Of a stretch of 64,000 nt of DNA, positions 23,657-35,559 are shown one piece after another. The notes beneath the pieces were generated by a model, which saw only the letters and a program-made list of their open reading frames with translations, did not search any database and had not been told where the DNA came from. The stretch spans positions 17,971,166-18,035,165 of the forward strand of contig OX381717.1 in NCBI GenBank assembly GCA_947462335.1, read 5' to 3'. A program made the translations under genes and the position numbers. How positions within the stretch are numbered: position 1 is the first letter of the stretch; every line of letters begins with the position of its first letter. Origin of the DNA: Harmothoe impar (Eukaryota > Annelida > Polychaeta > Phyllodocida > Polynoidae).

Positions 23657-23905
23657 TTATTACCGGTTTATTTGTAAATTTGATAAGGTGCTTGTGATGT
23701 GACCCGTCGATAAATGTATATAAGCATTCATCTAACAAAACAGTCAATTCAATTGAATATCAATGCTAATGGAAAATAAATTAATCGAAATATACCGCAC
23801 AGATGATGTCGTGCCGGTGATGATGTCGTGCCGGTTTAGGTAAGATTGGTGCTTTGCGCAAATTGGTGAATTGTGCACAATGGTAACTCTACTATGGGGA
23901 TGTGT

Positions 23906-23964
23906 GCTGCTCTGTGAGCCGCTCTGTGAGCTGCTCTGTGAGCTGCTCTGTGAGCTGCTCTGTG
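23906..23964. repeat. 12-bp tandem repeat GCTGCTCTGTGA, about five copies
   Basis: The units are almost identical. One carries GCCGCTCTGTGA. Confidence 0.85.
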
Positions 23965-24367
23965 GCGCACTAAGGTATAAACACTACCCGGAGCACAAAT
24001 AAATACGAGCTGCTCGCTGCTAGAGATGACACCGAGACGCGAGGTCTGATTCCACTTCCTCCGGCTGCAACCTTTGTACACTCATCTCTCTGAGAGCCCC
24101 ACCGTGAGGTAGACATGGTTATTATTTAGCAAAGGGGAAGCGAGTCATAGATGTTTGCGAACACCTGGAAATGCTTAAATGCCCCATCCCCAAACCCAGT
24201 GTGGGTCATTCTTATTTAGTCAGCAATTGAAAATATAACTACTGGTATATCAGATTTAGATACCACAGAGGATCAATGTAAATGCAGCATAGTTTTTTGA
24301 TGAACATAAAACATAATTGTTGCCAGAGCTGATGCGACACCACTGGCTACTAGCGGGCGCCTTCGAC

Positions 24368-24640
24368 CCTTTAAGGACAGCGTAATGTCTCGTCTTAATG
24401 CATCATGCCCTTGGTCGTCATGATGCATGAATGTAGCCCTGCTGAATAACTCACCAGTGTTGCATTCAAGCATTATACCGTGGGGTATAGTACTGTACTT
24501 TATATCCCTGATCATACCAATCCTGTGAGGTTGGCATGATGCACCAAGCCAGCACCAACGAGTTACTCGCCAGGGCTGCATTGGTGCATCATGACGACAA
24601 ATGTCACCTTTCAGCAACATGCCGTCCTTAAAGAGTTGAA
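24368..24640. repeat. Palindromic MITE
   Basis: It has a left end ACCCTTTAAGGACAGCGTAA, a right end GCCGTCCTTAAAGAGTT, two hairpins and a spacer containing CCAATCCTGTGAGGTTGGC. Confidence 0.75.
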
Positions 24641-24717
24641 GGCTTACAGCTGGTATCATGATGGATAGTTATGTACCAGAGTCTGGATGTGGTACCAGGA
24701 TGCCACCTGTCAGCTTA

Positions 24718-24992
24718 GGCCAAATAAAAAAAAAGTATGTTTCAGGTAACATGGGGAGAAACTCTAGGGTCGGTAGGTCGTTTGTTTTTTTCTTACCTCT
24801 TTACCCTAAAATTAACCCAAAAAAGTGTAAAAATGGGAGGATTTTTTCAGAATATTTGTAAACCAAAAATTTACCCCAAAAAAGTGTAAAAATATAAAAA
24901 TTTCTTAAAAATTGAATAAAAAAACCTAGGGTCGGCCCTGTTTAGATAGGGATGGTCGGGTGACCTGAAACAAACCTTTTTTGGGGGAGGCC
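24718..24992. repeat. TA-target MITE, GGCCAAA...GTTTCAGGT family (copy 2)
   Basis: The ends GGCCAAATAAAAAAAAAG and TTTTTTGGGGGAGGCC are flanked by TA. The subterminal GTTTCAGGTAACATGG and GGTGACCTGAAACAAACC are inverted relative to each other. Confidence 0.75.
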
Positions 24993-25863
24993 TAATCTGC
25001 TGCTGTATCTACCTACATTAACCATAGATCCTCCTTCTAGTGAAGGGTAGCTGCAGTCTGTTTGTCAACCTGAATTTACTCATGAAAACAAGTGCATCAA
25101 GTGCATTACCTGGGGATTACCCTTGTCAATTTGATTGAAAGCTTGACCGTCATGGTTGCAGCAGTTGCCTCGTAGTAGAGCAGTCACGCATAGGTAACAG
25201 GTTGGTGGTTCAAACCCAGGTTCTCTAAGAGTAAGTATGTCTCTTTGGAAAAACCTTTATCCATGCATCAGCATCATAGGTAGCTATAAGCCCCCCCCCC
25301 CCCGTCTTTAGGCGGATCCTATAGGCCCCACTGGTTACCTGACTCGCGTACTAACTCTCAGACTAACTGAATTAACAGTACCGTACCATCGCGAAAAAAC
25401 ACTGGTTTCGAAAAAGCGCCGGTCTTGTATAAACCGCAGGGGTACAGGGGTCTTGATTGTTCCTTAAGCACAAAATAGAACCCGTATAAGTACCTGTCTC
25501 ATGTTTAAAGACTCAGATCTCGGTACCCCTCCACGATGGAGCCGGGACAGGTACTCAGCCCTATATATACAGGCGCTGGGGGTTTAATGGCCCCGCCAAA
25601 TTGAACAGCTCCCCTGCGCTAACTCGCGACAGTACAGTACTTTTTAGCATTTAGCAACATCCCCCTTATGATGCCCATGAGTGGGACAGGTGGTGGATGT
25701 AGAGGGTAGACTGGGCAGTGTCTGGGGATTCAAACAGACATTTATTTGCCCTACACTTACAGCAGAGTAGTGTTTACCCTCATACATCCTATGTTATAGC
25801 AGTCTGTGTGCATGGGTATAGGATAACATGGGGGAACAGAGGACAGCTCTCTAACTAGTTCTC
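24993..25863. other. Non-coding stretch
   Basis: A tRNA-like segment near 25,150-25,225 ends in a B-box-like GGTTCAAACCC, which could belong to a decayed tRNA-derived SINE. A C run lies at about 25,289. No gene was recognised. Confidence 0.4.
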
Positions 25864-26148
25864 TTAATCCTTTAAGGACAGATGTCGCTAAAAGATGACA
25901 TTTGTAGCAATGATCCACCAATGCAGCACCGGCAAGTAACTTGCCAGTGCTGCATTGGTGCCGGCGAGTAACTTGCCAGTGCCGTGTTGGTACATCATGC
26001 CGAACTTTCGGGAGTGTCCAAGCCCTGTAGGGTTGGCATGATACTTGAATGCATCACTGGCGAGTTACTCGCTGTGGCTGCATTCATGCATCATAACGAC
26101 CAAGGGCATGATGTATTGAAGCACTCTGCCATCCTTAGAGGGTTAACC
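25864..26148. repeat. Palindromic MITE flanked by TTAA
   Basis: The left side reads TTAATCCTTTAAGGACAG and the right side CCTTAGAGGGTTAA. One hairpin is partly duplicated (GCCGGCGAGTAACTTGCC). Confidence 0.75.
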
Positions 26149-26370
26149 CTTTAAAGGCTGCATACTGCTTTAATGCCCTCGGTCGTCATAAGAAAGTTGT
26201 CCTCATTTTGCCTAACATCTTCTGGACTGCCAAGTGACCTCCTATTGGGGTATCATGATTTTGTCTTAATACCTGTAATGTTGACACGTGAATGTAGACC
26301 TTATCGCTATAGGGTTGGCATGATGAATGAAAGTAGCCCAGACAAGTCATGCTGCCCTTGAAGGTTTAAT
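26149..26370. repeat. Palindromic MITE, adjoining copy flanked by TTAA
   Basis: It starts CCCTTTAAAGGCTGCATA right after TTAA and ends GCCCTTGAAGGTTTAA. The hairpins are degenerate. Confidence 0.65.
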
Positions 26371-26684
26371 CACAAGTTGACTGATGCCAGTGACTGCAAT
26401 ATTTCCTCTTCAGACGTAAAATGTAAAGCCTATTTTAGTGGATTTATGTCTTTGCGTCAATCGCTTTTTGCTCTCCTCGACACAAATTCATCGCCAACAA
26501 AACACCCATCTTCACTCAGCAGTAAAATCATCCAAATACCGCAAAATCAAATTACCGTCTTAAATTACTCCATCAATGACCCAGAGAGAAATCCTCTCAG
26601 CCAAAACCGCTGACACGATTGTCTGCTCAATGAAACAATTCTCCTTCGTTGATAGAATTCTGTGCCAGTAACAGGTTTTCCATT

Positions 26685-26922
26685 AACCTTTTAAGGATGG
26701 CATGATGCCTTAATGCATCATGTCCTTGGCCTTCCTGATGCATGAATGCAGCCCTGACAAGGGACTTGCCAGTGCTGCATTCACGCATCATGCCGACCCT
26801 ACGGGGCTGCGACACGCTGGAGGCATTGGCATGATGCATCAATGCAGCACCGGTGAGTAACTCGCCAGTGCTGCATTCACGCATCATAAATAAATATGTC
26901 ATCATGCTGTCCTTAAAGGGTT
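26685..26922. repeat. Palindromic MITE
   Basis: The left end is TTAACCTTTTAAGGATGGC and the right end GTCCTTAAAGGGTTG. It has two well-kept hairpins and a spacer with CCGACCCTACGGG. Confidence 0.8.
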
Positions 26923-27011
26923 GGGGAGTAGTTCTGTAGTGAATGTCCCACTTTGAGCTGCTGATGTGTTAATGTGGGATTTGCTCACCAGGTGTCACCA
27001 CTAGTTACTGG

Positions 27012-27252
27012 TAACCCTTAAGGACGCCATCTTGTCTTGAAAAACTATTCTTGTCCTCAAAATGCACTGATCTTCCGCCGGCGAGGAACTCACCAGCACA
27101 GTGATTGTGCATCGTGCAGACTATTTTGAAGTATATCAAACCTGTTGGTTCGGTATAATGCATGAATGCAAACCTGGCGAGTTACTCGCTAGGTGATTCA
27201 TGCGTCATGACGACAAAGGGCGGAAGCACTATGCGGGCCTTCAAGGGCTAAC
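27012..27252. repeat. Palindromic MITE (degenerate)
   Basis: The left end is AACCCTTAAGGACGCCAT and the right end CCTTCAAGGGCTAA. The second hairpin reads GCATGAATGCAAACCTGGCG...CGCTAGGTGATTCATGC. Confidence 0.7.
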
Positions 27253-27414
27253 ACGCCACACTTCGCTGGTACCTCACAGAATGCTTCTGCAGGCACAAAC
27301 CAGCGGAAGTCCTCATCTACAATGAATGACTAAGCATTTTTTGGTCCCATTTCCCAAACTATGTTTACTCTTGGTTATAAAGGTTGCTTTGCACTCTCGC
27401 TAATGACTGATGTC

Positions 27415-27730
27415 ATTTATAAGGGCGGTGAGGGTGATCTGCATTGGTGTATCATAAAACAACCGAACATCAATGCAGCTGATGCATGATGTAGTCCTTA
27501 ACCCTTTAATGCATCATGCCCTTGGTCGTCATGATGCACAAATGCAGGCTTGGCAAATAACTTGCCAGCGCTGCATTCAAGCATCATGCCGACCATATGG
27601 GGTTGACACACTCCCGAAGAGATGGCATAATGCACCAATAAAGCACCGGTGAGTTACTCGCCGACTCAGATTGGTGAAACATGACGACAAATGTAATCCT
27701 TTAGCGATATGCCATCCTTAGAGGATTAAA
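27415..27730. repeat. Palindromic MITE, rearranged copy
   Basis: A partial copy is followed by TTAACCCTTTAATGCATCA and two hairpins, ending CCATCCTTAGAGGATTAA. Confidence 0.65.
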
Positions 27731-27858
27731 AAAGGAACACTCATTACCATAATAATAGACTTACAAAGAGCCTTAGATAATGTGCTGAACAGGGAAGGAA
27801 GCCACATGGGGCAACTGGGGACACGGCTCTGAGGGGTAGGGATGGAGGTGTGGCTTTA

Positions 27859-28126
27859 GGAGTGGTCATTTCTTAACAACGGGGGGGGGGGGGGCGATTT
27901 GGACCCCTCTTGAAGGGTGGACCAAAAAAATTGCACCCCTTTTTAGTGAAAAAGCCAGCGCATTATTCTAGCTCAAAGGGGTCGGCCATGCTCAATTTCA
28001 ACTGGGCTGAGGGGGGACCAAAAAAAATGTCGACCCCTCCCGTGGGGGGAAACCTAATTTTCTTTGACCCACTCATACGAAAATCCACTGACCCCCACCC
28101 CCTGTTGTTAACAAATGACTACTCCC
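27859..28126. repeat. PIF/Harbinger-type MITE, GGGAGTGGTCATTTTTTAAC family (copy 2)
   Basis: The ends GGAGTGGTCATTTCTTAAC and GTTAACAAATGACTACTCCC are flanked by TTA on both sides. The interior is G-rich. Confidence 0.8.
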
Positions 28127-28787
28127 TTAGGGACTAAGGCTGGTTATGTGGGTGTGTCATGGGGAGGGGGGGGGGGTTGTAGGGGGATGAGGGGGGCTCA
28201 GAGAAGAGCCTTTCCTTGTAGCTTCGATCTTCTATGTGGGTCAAACCAGTACACGGCCCAGAGACCCACTCCCACACTCAGTGCACTAGACTCAATACTG
28301 GGGTTCCCCTCTGCTTCATAGAAATATACAGCATGTCATATTACAGTCTTTGCCAAATCCTGCCGGACAGTGGCAATGTCCGCCTAGAAAGGCTCTGGTC
28401 TGGAAAAATGATTCAATGGTGTAGCCAGTCCAGATGTCCTGCAGATTCTGGGCTTTCCAGAACTGAAAGAATTTTTCAAATATTCAAAGTAAACTGAAGT
28501 TAGAAGTTAGAGGGTACACCCTAATATTCTAGGCAGTGTAACGTCATTTTCTTTTAGCATTAATTGTAATAAGATAATAAATTATTCTATATTGTATGCA
28601 AGACTTTGATTTTGGTATCCGGTCCTGCAGAAATCTATCCGGTCCTGCAAAGTTGGCAAACTGCAGAAACGAATTTCTTGCATGGTGAAAAAGTTTTGCC
28701 AAAGACTGTATATAGAGGAAACAAATATACTTTTTCAGTTAAAACCACCAACAGTTTTACGATATTATATATTCAATAGGATCTTAC

Positions 28788-28839
28788 CCTCTCCAAATAT
28801 TAAGCCGGATTTCCGTTTCTTACTCTTACGGCGAGGCAT
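28788..28839 (-). CDS. Candidate first coding exon, basic N-terminus
   Basis: An ATG in reasonable context is followed by 17 codons reading MPRRKSKKRKSGLIFGE plus one base, then donor G|GTAAGAT. It ends in phase 1, exactly what the PDZ-end exon at 22,069 requires. Joined this way it would give a PDZ-less isoform of the RhoGEF with a nuclear-localisation-like basic start. It could instead belong to another transcript. Support is one donor, one ATG and phase only. Confidence 0.4.
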
Positions 28840-29329
28840 GGTGTGACCAAATTTAGTTGGCATGGAAACTGTAGTCTATGGTCACTGGTTTCCATGGAAA
28901 TTGTACACTATGGTCCTTAGTTACCATGGAAACCGGACACTATGGCCGCCGGTTACTAGTTGGTAACCATGGATACCTTAGTGACTCCAAAATAAGCTGC
29001 AGATAAGTTTAATCACAATCAGAGCAATTCTCTGATACAAGCACAACCTTAGTGTTTAGGCCCCGTTTAGGCTCGACTGCTCCTTCCTTGTAGGTTCCAT
29101 AAATCCCCAGAGGTCGCACACTTGGCACCAGATGACCTCTGACCTTGTGACCTTGACCCCAGCCTATCCAACTGGGTCATGAGTAAGTGATCACTGTCTC
29201 AAGAATGTCTACATTATGTACCACATTTATAAGGGTACATACACAAGTTCCAGGGATGGAAGTGACCAGTCTAAAGAAGAACTTCACGACACAAAAAATA
29301 CCCTTGAAATCAGGAAGAAACTTGAAGTG

Positions 29330-30200
29330 TCTCATGCCTGAGGTATATTGTATGATAAAATAGCTAAGCTCCAGGTAAACCCAGTGTTACAGTGTCCAGC
29401 CCTTAGTCAGGTGTAGCCCCTGGGTCATCAGCAAGTGATCACTGTCTCAGTAGTGTTTACACTATGTACCACATTTATAAAGGTACATTGTATGATAACA
29501 CCACTGTAGGTAAGCTCCAGGTATACCCAGTGTTACAGTGTACAAGCCCTTAGTCAGGTGTTGTAGCCCCTGGAGGTTACCTGAGGGTTACCTGAGGGGT
29601 GCGTCTTAATGCAGGTATGAGTAATGCTGCTACACAGCTGCTTCCCCAGGGTGGAGTACAACCTGCACCTACTGGAGGAAGCTACAGGCAGCTCTAGGTA
29701 TCAAGGGCTACTGTATACTGCATTCTACTATGGCATCTTATCTCAACAGTTTCTATAATTTCACTGTATAAGTGTATTATGCCTATTAATCCCAATGTAC
29801 AGGCAGCTCTAGGTATCAAGGCCTGCTGTATACTGCATTCTACTATGACATCTTATCTCAACAGTTTTTAAAATGTCACTGTATTATGCCTATTATTAAT
29901 CCCATTGCACAGCTCATCCACGATCTGTGTCTCACACACTATGGTTATATACTGCATTCTACTATGGCATCTTATCTTAAAATAAAATCATTTCACTGTA
30001 TTATGCCTATTAATCCAATAGCACAGCTCATCCCCAATGTGTGTCAGGGATTAGCAGAATCACCAGTTCCTGGAGGAGGCACCTGGGTATGGCACAACAC
30101 ACACTCCATGTTACCAATGTGGGAGTTTACCCCAATATTCTCTAAAATCTCACTGTATTATGCCCAAGCACAGCTCATGTCCAATCTGTGTCTGTGTTTA
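29330..30200. repeat. Locally duplicated segments
   Basis: CCAGGTATACCCAGTGTTAC (once CCAGGTAAACCC) with CCCTTAGTCAGGTGT recurs near 29,370 and 29,520. GGCAGCTCTAGGTATCAAGG recurs near 29,690 and 29,800. TACTGCATTCTACTATG recurs three times after 29,710. Confidence 0.65.
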
Positions 30201-30729
30201 TGATGCATCCATGGTTATAGTGGTGACGGCCGACTTGCTCCTATATGATCACGTATTGGCCATCTATCAAGTATTGCTAGTACTCTATATATACATAGTG
30301 TTCATATCCAATAACAACACACATTGTACCTGAGGTTTATAGAAGGTTAAAGAAATCTGTATGTATGTATGTTATGTTACATAATCCCGTATAAACGCAT
30401 ACCATAATTCACAGTCCCAGGGTAGGGACAATGTCCTTTTGTGTTTTTGGCACTATCTCCTATCAGGTAAAGCATGTATCCATGGTGTTTACATCCAATA
30501 CCAAGACACTATGAACACGGTACGGCCTCTGAAAGGTCAACAAAATCTTCCAGTATAAAATGGGTGTATATCAAATTACCCCCTGGTATTACCAACGTTG
30601 GTCACACGTCTGTGACATTCATCAAGTCCCCAGCATTGTTCCTTATGGCACTATCTCCTATTAGGCAATGCTCATATCCATCATGTGTAAATCCAATACA
30701 CAAGACACTTGGAACTTGGTAGCTTAGCA

Positions 30730-31590
30730 GGGCCTTGAAATGTGTATAAATCTGTGTATTGTGTTCTAACTAATTATCCCGTGGGTTTGCAAATTATCCT
30801 CTGGGTTTATGCCAGGTGCAGGGTTGGGATTAATTCCTCCTTTGTTCCTCCAGTGCCTATTACCCCAGTGTTATCTTCAGTATCAGGTATTGCCCATATA
30901 CACCAACCTCTTGCCCTACATATTCAGGTGGCAGCTGAGCAGGGCCTTGAAATGTGACTAAAATCTGTGTATTCTGTTATAACACATTATCACCTGATTT
31001 TGTGCCAGGTATATGGCTGGGATTAATTCCTCCTTTGTTACTCCTGAAGGTCGTATAGCAGTGTTATCTGGTGTATCAGGTACTCCCCTCAAATCTTTGA
31101 AATGTGAATAATATCTGTGTATTCTATTGTAACACATTATCTCCAGATTTTGTGCCAGGTGCAGAGTTGAGATAAATTCCTCCTTTGTTCCTCCAGTGCC
31201 TATTATCCCAGTGTTATCTTCAGTATCAGGTATTGCCCATATACACCCCCCCCCCCTACAGATTCAGGTGGAAGCTGGGCAGGGCCTTGAAATGTGAATA
31301 AAATCTGTGTATTGTGTTATATCACATTATCCTATGGGTTTGTGCCAGGTATATGGCTGAGATTAATTCCTCCTTTGTTACTCCTGAAGGTCTTATAGAA
31401 GTGTTATCTGGTGTATCAGGTACTCCCCTCACATCTTTGAAATGTGAATAATATCTGTGTATTTAGTTGTATCAAATTATCCCATGGTGTAGGTTGAGAT
31501 TAATTCCTCCTTTGTTACTTCTGCTGCTATTACCCCAGTGTTATCTTCAGTATCAGGTATTGCCCATATACACCCCTACCCCCTCCTCCT
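30730..31590. repeat. Higher-order tandem repeat, period about 330-340 bp
   Basis: GTTATCTTCAGTATCAGGTA occurs near 30,870, 31,213 and 31,540, alternating with GTTATCTGGTGTATCAGGTA near 31,061 and 31,401. GATTAATTCCTCCTTTGTTA precedes most copies. It is a two-part unit with diverged halves. Confidence 0.75.
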
Positions 31591-31779
31591 GTAGCATGCA
31601 GGATGGCGAGGTGAGACCATGGAGAAGGTAAATAAACCTGCCTCTAACACATGCAGCGTTTACACTAGGGCAGCCTCTCCCAACGTAAACCTCCAGCCTA
31701 CTGAGGAGCTGCTCCCCTCTCCCTCCTGAGCTGCTCCCCTCTAGGGCTCTAGACCCCTAAATTCGGTACGGCGACATGG

Positions 31780-31960
31780 GCATTTCTTAAAATCGACAGC
31801 GACTAGGCCTCGTGATATACGACATGAGGCTTACAAAGATAGTGACAGGGGATTTGGACAGTTCTTAAAATCGACATGGGACATGAGCATTATCAATCGG
31901 CATAGACATGCAATATGATCATTTCTTAAAATCGACATGCGACATGGGGACCCCCTATCA
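31780..31960. repeat. TTCTTAAAATCGACATG repeats
   Basis: The phrase TTCTTAAAATCGACA recurs at least three times with GACATGGGCAT or ACATGAGCAT between. The same phrase, inverted, makes up 36,440-36,615 inside the Polinton-derived element. A related version (TTTAAAAATCGACGGACA) is at about 1,155-1,215. Confidence 0.7.
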
Positions 31961-32029
31961 AGGGCCCCTCCTCTACATGAGCTGCTCCTCTCAGACTCAG
32001 AACCAGGCCAGAGCCACTACTCACTGCCA

Positions 32030-32640
32030 GGAAGCAGCAACAAGAGGTAGGGGTAGTAGCCAGGTACCCTGGGTTTGTAGGTAGAGGTCCTGAGGGTATG
32101 CCCAGACTAGGAGTGACTCACACAACCTGTGTGTTCTATGAGTTGCTCATACAACCAGGTCCCTAACACTACATGCTAGGAAGGGGCAACAACTTGAACA
32201 AGGGGCAGCCAGGTACCCTGGGTTTGTAGGTAAGGGTCCTGAGGGTATACCTAGACTAGGAGTGACTCATCCAACCTGTGTGTTCTATGGGTTGCTCATA
32301 CAATAAGGCCAATACTACTCACTCACTCCAAGGAGCAACTCAGGTTAGTCAAGTGCAGGTCTTTCCCCTACATCTTGGTAAGGGACCTCAGGGTATGCCG
32401 AGACATGGAACAGTTCATCCTACCTTGTAGAGCTTAATTACATGTAGCAAGCTCAATGAGTTGCTCATGGAACCAGGCCACCCCACTACTATTCACTGCT
32501 AGGAAAGAGCAGCCTACCTTGTAGAGCTTAGTTACATATAGCTTGCTCAATGAGTTGCTCATGGAACCAGGCCACCCCACTACTATTCACTGCTAGGAAA
32601 GAGCAACTCAACTCTTGTTGAAGGTCCTACTGTGTGAGCA
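32030..32640. repeat. Tandemly duplicated segments
   Basis: ACCCTGGGTTTGTAGGTA followed by GTCCTGAGGGTAT and ACTAGGAGTGACTCA occurs near 32,068 and 32,215. GGCCACCCCACTACTATTCA occurs near 32,477 and 32,570. Confidence 0.7.
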
Positions 32641-32862
32641 AACCTGGTGGAGAGAGCATATAATTTTTGCTAAGTCATCGCCCACAAGATGGCGGCGCTG
32701 CGTCTAGACCCTGCACTGACCTCTGGCGGCAGCTAGTGGCACTGCTTGCCGCTGGTTGCTGGTGTAGTACTGCCTCAGGGAGCAGCTCGGTGGGTACCAG
32801 CGAACCCTGAGCTGCTCCTCTCCTCCTGGGGTAGGGGCTGCCGTGTGAGTCACTCAGGTTAG

Positions 32863-33085
32863 CCCCTTAAGGAGCGCATCATGCCTGAATGTATCATATT
32901 GATCTGCCGGCATGATGCAATAATGAAGCGCTGGTACCAGGCACTGTATAAGCGTGGGTCAATTCATGCCAAAGTTTAGAGAATGTATCAAACTGTAAAG
33001 TCGGTATGATGCATTCATGCAGCATGGTGAGCGGTTAATGCATAATTCAGGCGTATTTAAGCAGCACGCTGCCTTACAGGGTTAA
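32863..33085. repeat. Palindromic MITE (degenerate)
   Basis: The left end is CCCCTTAAGGAGCGCATC and the right end GCCTTACAGGGTTAA. The hairpins are poorly kept. Confidence 0.6.
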
Positions 33086-33374
33086 GGTGGGTGTACATGC
33101 ACTGAGTGGCTCTGATTGATGGTTTGTGTCCTAATTACATGCTGAGGTATTCTCATCATGGCGGTGATAGTGATCGGATCTATGGGGAGAAATAGGGCCG
33201 TATATTTGTGGTGGCTCTACAGGAATGAAGAATTATGATACTTATTGTAATATTATTATTGCACTCGACATAATTAGCACTTTGACCCATATAATAGGGG
33301 TTGTGAGTCACTCGTGCTATGAACCCCTTTTGTCGTAAAATGAATGCACAGCAACAGCGAATGAATTCATACGT

Positions 33375-33646
33375 ATTGCCGCCTTATGAACGCCAGCATG
33401 ACGCGCCAATGCAGCGATGGTATATATAAGTCACATGCAGAATCAAGCATATTTGACGTTTTGTCATGAAATCCATAAGATCTACATAAATCGATATACG
33501 GTACATCGAGACCAAAATACTGATAATCGAAATCAAAATACATTGGATGTCAATGACAGTTTTACAGTCAAAGATTCTGCATTGGTGCATCATTATACAA
33601 GTGAACATGACACCTTAAGGCATGATGTTGTCCTTAAAGGGTTATA
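33375..33646. repeat. Palindromic MITE interrupted by about 120 bp of A/T-rich sequence
   Basis: The half hairpin GCCAATGCAGCGATGG ends at about 33,420 and its partner GATTCTGCATTGGTGCATC resumes near 33,572. The right end is GTCCTTAAAGGGTTA. Confidence 0.6.
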
Positions 33647-33819
33647 CTTATAGTGGGGTTGCACCACAAGAAGGGATTTCCATAAAACCACAGATTGCAT
33701 GTAACACGTTCTCCCTGTATTGAGCGGCTCACCCCTGACACCCGCCATGTCAGCCTCACCGCCAGCCCTGAGTCACTCACAGATATCACCATGGCTGCAA
33801 ATGCAATATGTACTACCCG

Positions 33820-34158
33820 GTACACTGATATTCCTAGGCTCCCTATACGCCCAACCTCTTAGTCACTAGTGCCTAACCTAGTTAGTCATTTTAGATTAGT
33901 TATTATTGTCAGGTTGGTCACCACTGACCAACCCACCTTAGTCTTTTTAGTTCCAGGGGGAGCCACTGAGTGGTCATCACAGGTGGCCCCAACTAGTGGT
34001 ATACAAATACAACACACCAATGATGGACCGAGGTTAGCCATTACTGACTGACCCCTTGGTCATTTTTGAATATAACTTTGCCATTGTGACTAACACTCAT
34101 ATGACCAACCTAGGTTAGTCTGTACTGACTAACCCTTTCAAGCTATGGATTTTCAGTG
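33820..34158 (+). repeat. Dispersed repeat, copy B
   Basis: It is near-identical to 1,942-2,302 in direct orientation, with a deletion of about 20 bases after TTAGTCATTTT. The high identity suggests recent duplication or transposition. Confidence 0.8.
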
Positions 34159-34206
34159 CAGTTACTCATATATATCATATCGGGGTAGATCATATTATAA
34201 TTGTAA

Positions 34207-34420
34207 TCCTTTAAGGACAACATATTGCTTTAATGCACTAGGTCCTTAAATTGTCATGGTGCGTTCATGCCACCATGGCGATGGCCAGCAACTCGCCAGT
34301 GCTGCGTTTCATGCATCATTATTTCAACCATATACACTCTAGAAGCAGTAATGGTAAAACTTGGGTACTACATTGATGCATCATGGCAGTATATGATGCC
34401 GTCCACAAAGGGTTAATGAT
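34207..34420. repeat. Palindromic MITE
   Basis: It has a left end AATCCTTTAAGGACAACAT and a right end CCGTCCACAAAGGGTTAA, with degenerate hairpins. Confidence 0.65.
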
Positions 34421-34597
34421 AATGTAGCAGAGGGATGGCCCGGCAGTGTGTTTACAGAGTAATCTGAGTCTGAGTCACCCACCAGGGCTTCTTGGCAATA
34501 TGTAACTCACATATATATCATATCAGGGCAAACTGTGAAACTAAATGAGACTTACCAGGGTAAGGCGATATTTGATCATAATTTTGCCGAGGGCACC

Positions 34598-34740
34598 ACG
34601 AGCGGTGCAGAGTATACCGACAGCATAGTGCTTTAATGCACTATGGCCTTTGGTTGTCATGATGCATGAATGCAACCATGGCGATGGTGAGTAACTCGCC
34701 AGTGCTGCATTCATGCATCACGACGACCCTATGTCCTTGA
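34598..34740. repeat. Palindromic MITE fragment (left half)
   Basis: GACAGCATAGTGCTTTAATG leads into a hairpin GATGCATGAATGCAACCATG...GTGCTGCATTCATGCATC. Confidence 0.65.
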
Positions 34741-35205
34741 TATACTCTCCCTCTGCTACATTATTAACCCTTTTAACCCCCCCCCCCCCCACCAACCCTA
34801 TATAAAGCCTAGAGTACCTGACCTCTCTCCACTCCAACTGTTGGTGGAAGGGCAGCAAATTGTGGACTCAATCCCTCCTTTGGTGTCATCATACACCTGT
34901 GTAGCGCCGACAAGTAACTCACTGGCATTACATCAGTACATCAGGTAGTCTCAGACACCAAACTATCCCAGGGGTGGGGGAGCGGGAGGGCCTGTTCCTG
35001 AGAGACTATGCAGTGTAGTTACAGAGTACTGTGAGTATGAGTCATCTACTCAGGGCGTCTTTACACTGGGGCTGTGAGCAGCTCGTGTGTCAGGTGGTGA
35101 GCTGCTCACCCGCTACATGCTGACTGTGTACTACGTGTTACATGTTACAGCATCAATCAGGCTCTGACTCACTCTCACAGAGCTACAGGGTATTGATTAT
35201 CTAAC

Positions 35206-35488
35206 CCTTTAAGGGCGGCATCATGTCTTAATGCATCATGCCCTTAGGGTCGGCATGATTCATGAAGGGACGGCATGATGCACCAATGCAGCACCGGTGA
35301 GTTACTTGTCAGGGCTGCATCGGTGCATCATGGAGACCCAAGGGCATGATGCATATAGGTATCATGCCGTCTTTACAGGGTTAACCATTATTTTTGTACT
35401 ACACACAGACACATACCACAGCTAGGGCTGCATTGGTGCATCATGACGACAAATGTCATGTTTTCGCGACATCTGTCCTTAAATGGTT
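35206..35488. repeat. Palindromic MITE copies bordering the Polinton-derived insert
   Basis: A copy runs from AACCCTTTAAGGGCGGCATC to GCCGTCTTTACAGGGTTAA (35,206-35,390). A second, truncated one at 35,405-35,488 ends CTGTCCTTAAATGGTTC, only a few bases before the CCCACA target site. Confidence 0.7.
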
Positions 35489-35492
35489 CAGG

Positions 35493-35498
35493 CCCACA
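35493..35498. other. 6-bp target-site duplication, left copy (CCCACA)
   Basis: CCCACA immediately precedes the element terminus AGTAGTAT and recurs immediately after the other terminus at 45,387-45,392. Six-base duplications are characteristic of Polinton integration. Confidence 0.85.
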
Positions 35499-35559
35499 AG
35501 TAGTATTGTATGTATCGGAACGGGACTATAGTTAAGTACTGTTTATTACTCAATCGACC

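Larger units (their letters stand above)
28840..33819. other. Repeat-rich non-coding stretch
   Basis: No exon was recognised. Locally duplicated segments occupy about 29,330-30,200, 30,730-31,590 and 32,030-32,640. A YY1-like AAGATGGCGGC motif lies at 32,686-32,696; in animals this motif is often near transcription starts, but no gene start is visible beside it. Confidence 0.5.

Noticed and set aside
25150..25225. tRNA gene
   Set aside because: A B-box-like GGTTCAAACCC is present, but the arms do not form a complete cloverleaf on inspection. A decayed tRNA-derived SINE is possible; not supported enough to call.
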